Assembly: GCA_903825095.1 (NCBI GenBank)
Contig: CAIJZF010000028.1
Coordinates: 1 to 7,023 of the forward strand
Length of the DNA stretch: 7,023 nucleotides
Direction of reading: 5' to 3'
From: an uncultured Bacteroidota bacterium
Lineage (GTDB): Bacteria; Bacteroidota; Bacteroidia; Chitinophagales; Chitinophagaceae
Below the pieces are notes generated by a model. It searched no databases, was not told where the DNA came from, and worked only from the letters and a program-made list of their open reading frames with translations. Made by a program: the position numbers and the translations under genes. Shown here in pieces: positions 6,955-7,023 of this stretch (position 1 is the stretch's first letter; the number at the start of each line of letters is the position of its first letter).

Positions 6955-7023
6955 ATGCGTAAAATAGTTCTTCTCACTACTACTTGCCTTTTATTAACGG
7001 CTTCTTTGATGGCGCAAAAGAAC
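6955..7023 (+). CDS. Start of an exported protein (truncated by the right edge)
   Basis: An ATG at 6955 opens a frame that runs to the last base of the window, giving 23 codons. The peptide starts MRKIVLLTTT, continues as a hydrophobic core, and ends SLMAQKN. This is a complete signal peptide with a predicted cleavage LMA|QKN, the same form as in the ggt and M14 products. The gene starts 33 nt after the M14 stop codon with no terminator visible between, so it is probably co-transcribed with it. The mature part is outside the window and no family can be assigned. The signal-peptide pattern and position support a real gene despite its short visible length. Confidence 0.75.
   Translation, partial: MRKIVLLTTTCLLLTASLMAQKN

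Noticed and set aside
1..7023. Mobile element, CRISPR array, tRNA/rRNA, toxin-antitoxin or defence system
   Set aside because: No transposase-like frame, terminal repeats, spaced direct repeats, RNA gene signatures or defence domains were found; nearly all of the window is explained by four ordinary envelope or exported protein genes.

Overview
The window reads as a piece of a Bacteroidota chromosome, possibly Chitinophagaceae or a relative. The DNA is A+T-rich. Translation starts are preceded by A-rich stretches rather than Shine-Dalgarno boxes. All three proteins whose N-termini look like cleavable signal peptides place a glutamine just after the predicted signal peptidase I site (LMA|Q, LQA|Q, LMA|Q), which is typical of this phylum. 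The genus cannot be fixed from the window alone.

Layout, left to right. (1) Positions 1-2489, minus strand: the N-terminal ~829 residues of a very long TamB/AsmA-like envelope protein, whose C-terminal part lies beyond the left edge. The reading frame is open throughout but has no nearby ATG, so a TTG start at 2489 is proposed. (2) Positions 2499-2518: a perfect A/T inverted repeat in the 29-nt gap between the two minus-strand genes. (3) Positions 2519-4258, minus strand: a complete gamma-glutamyltransferase precursor with every key residue in place. (4) Positions 4259-4425: a 167-bp divergent promoter region containing three abutting palindromes next to the ggt start. (5) Positions 4426-6921, plus strand: a complete secreted M14-family zinc carboxypeptidase with a C-terminal glutamine-amidotransferase-like domain that lacks a catalytic cysteine. 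(6) Positions 6955-7023, plus strand: the first 23 codons of another exported protein, cut by the right edge.

Together the window encodes exported or envelope proteins transcribed outward from one shared control region. On the left, ggt followed by the tamB-like gene probably forms one transcription unit. On the right, the M14 peptidase and the next gene are only 33 nt apart. The two enzymes would both act outside the cytoplasm, one on gamma-glutamyl compounds such as glutathione and the other on peptides, so a shared role in peptide or amino-acid scavenging is reasonable but inferred. I see no mobile element, CRISPR array, RNA gene or defence-type gene, and nothing that clearly amounts to a new system. 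The items most worth a second look are the non-ATG start of the TamB-like gene and the abutting palindromes upstream of ggt.
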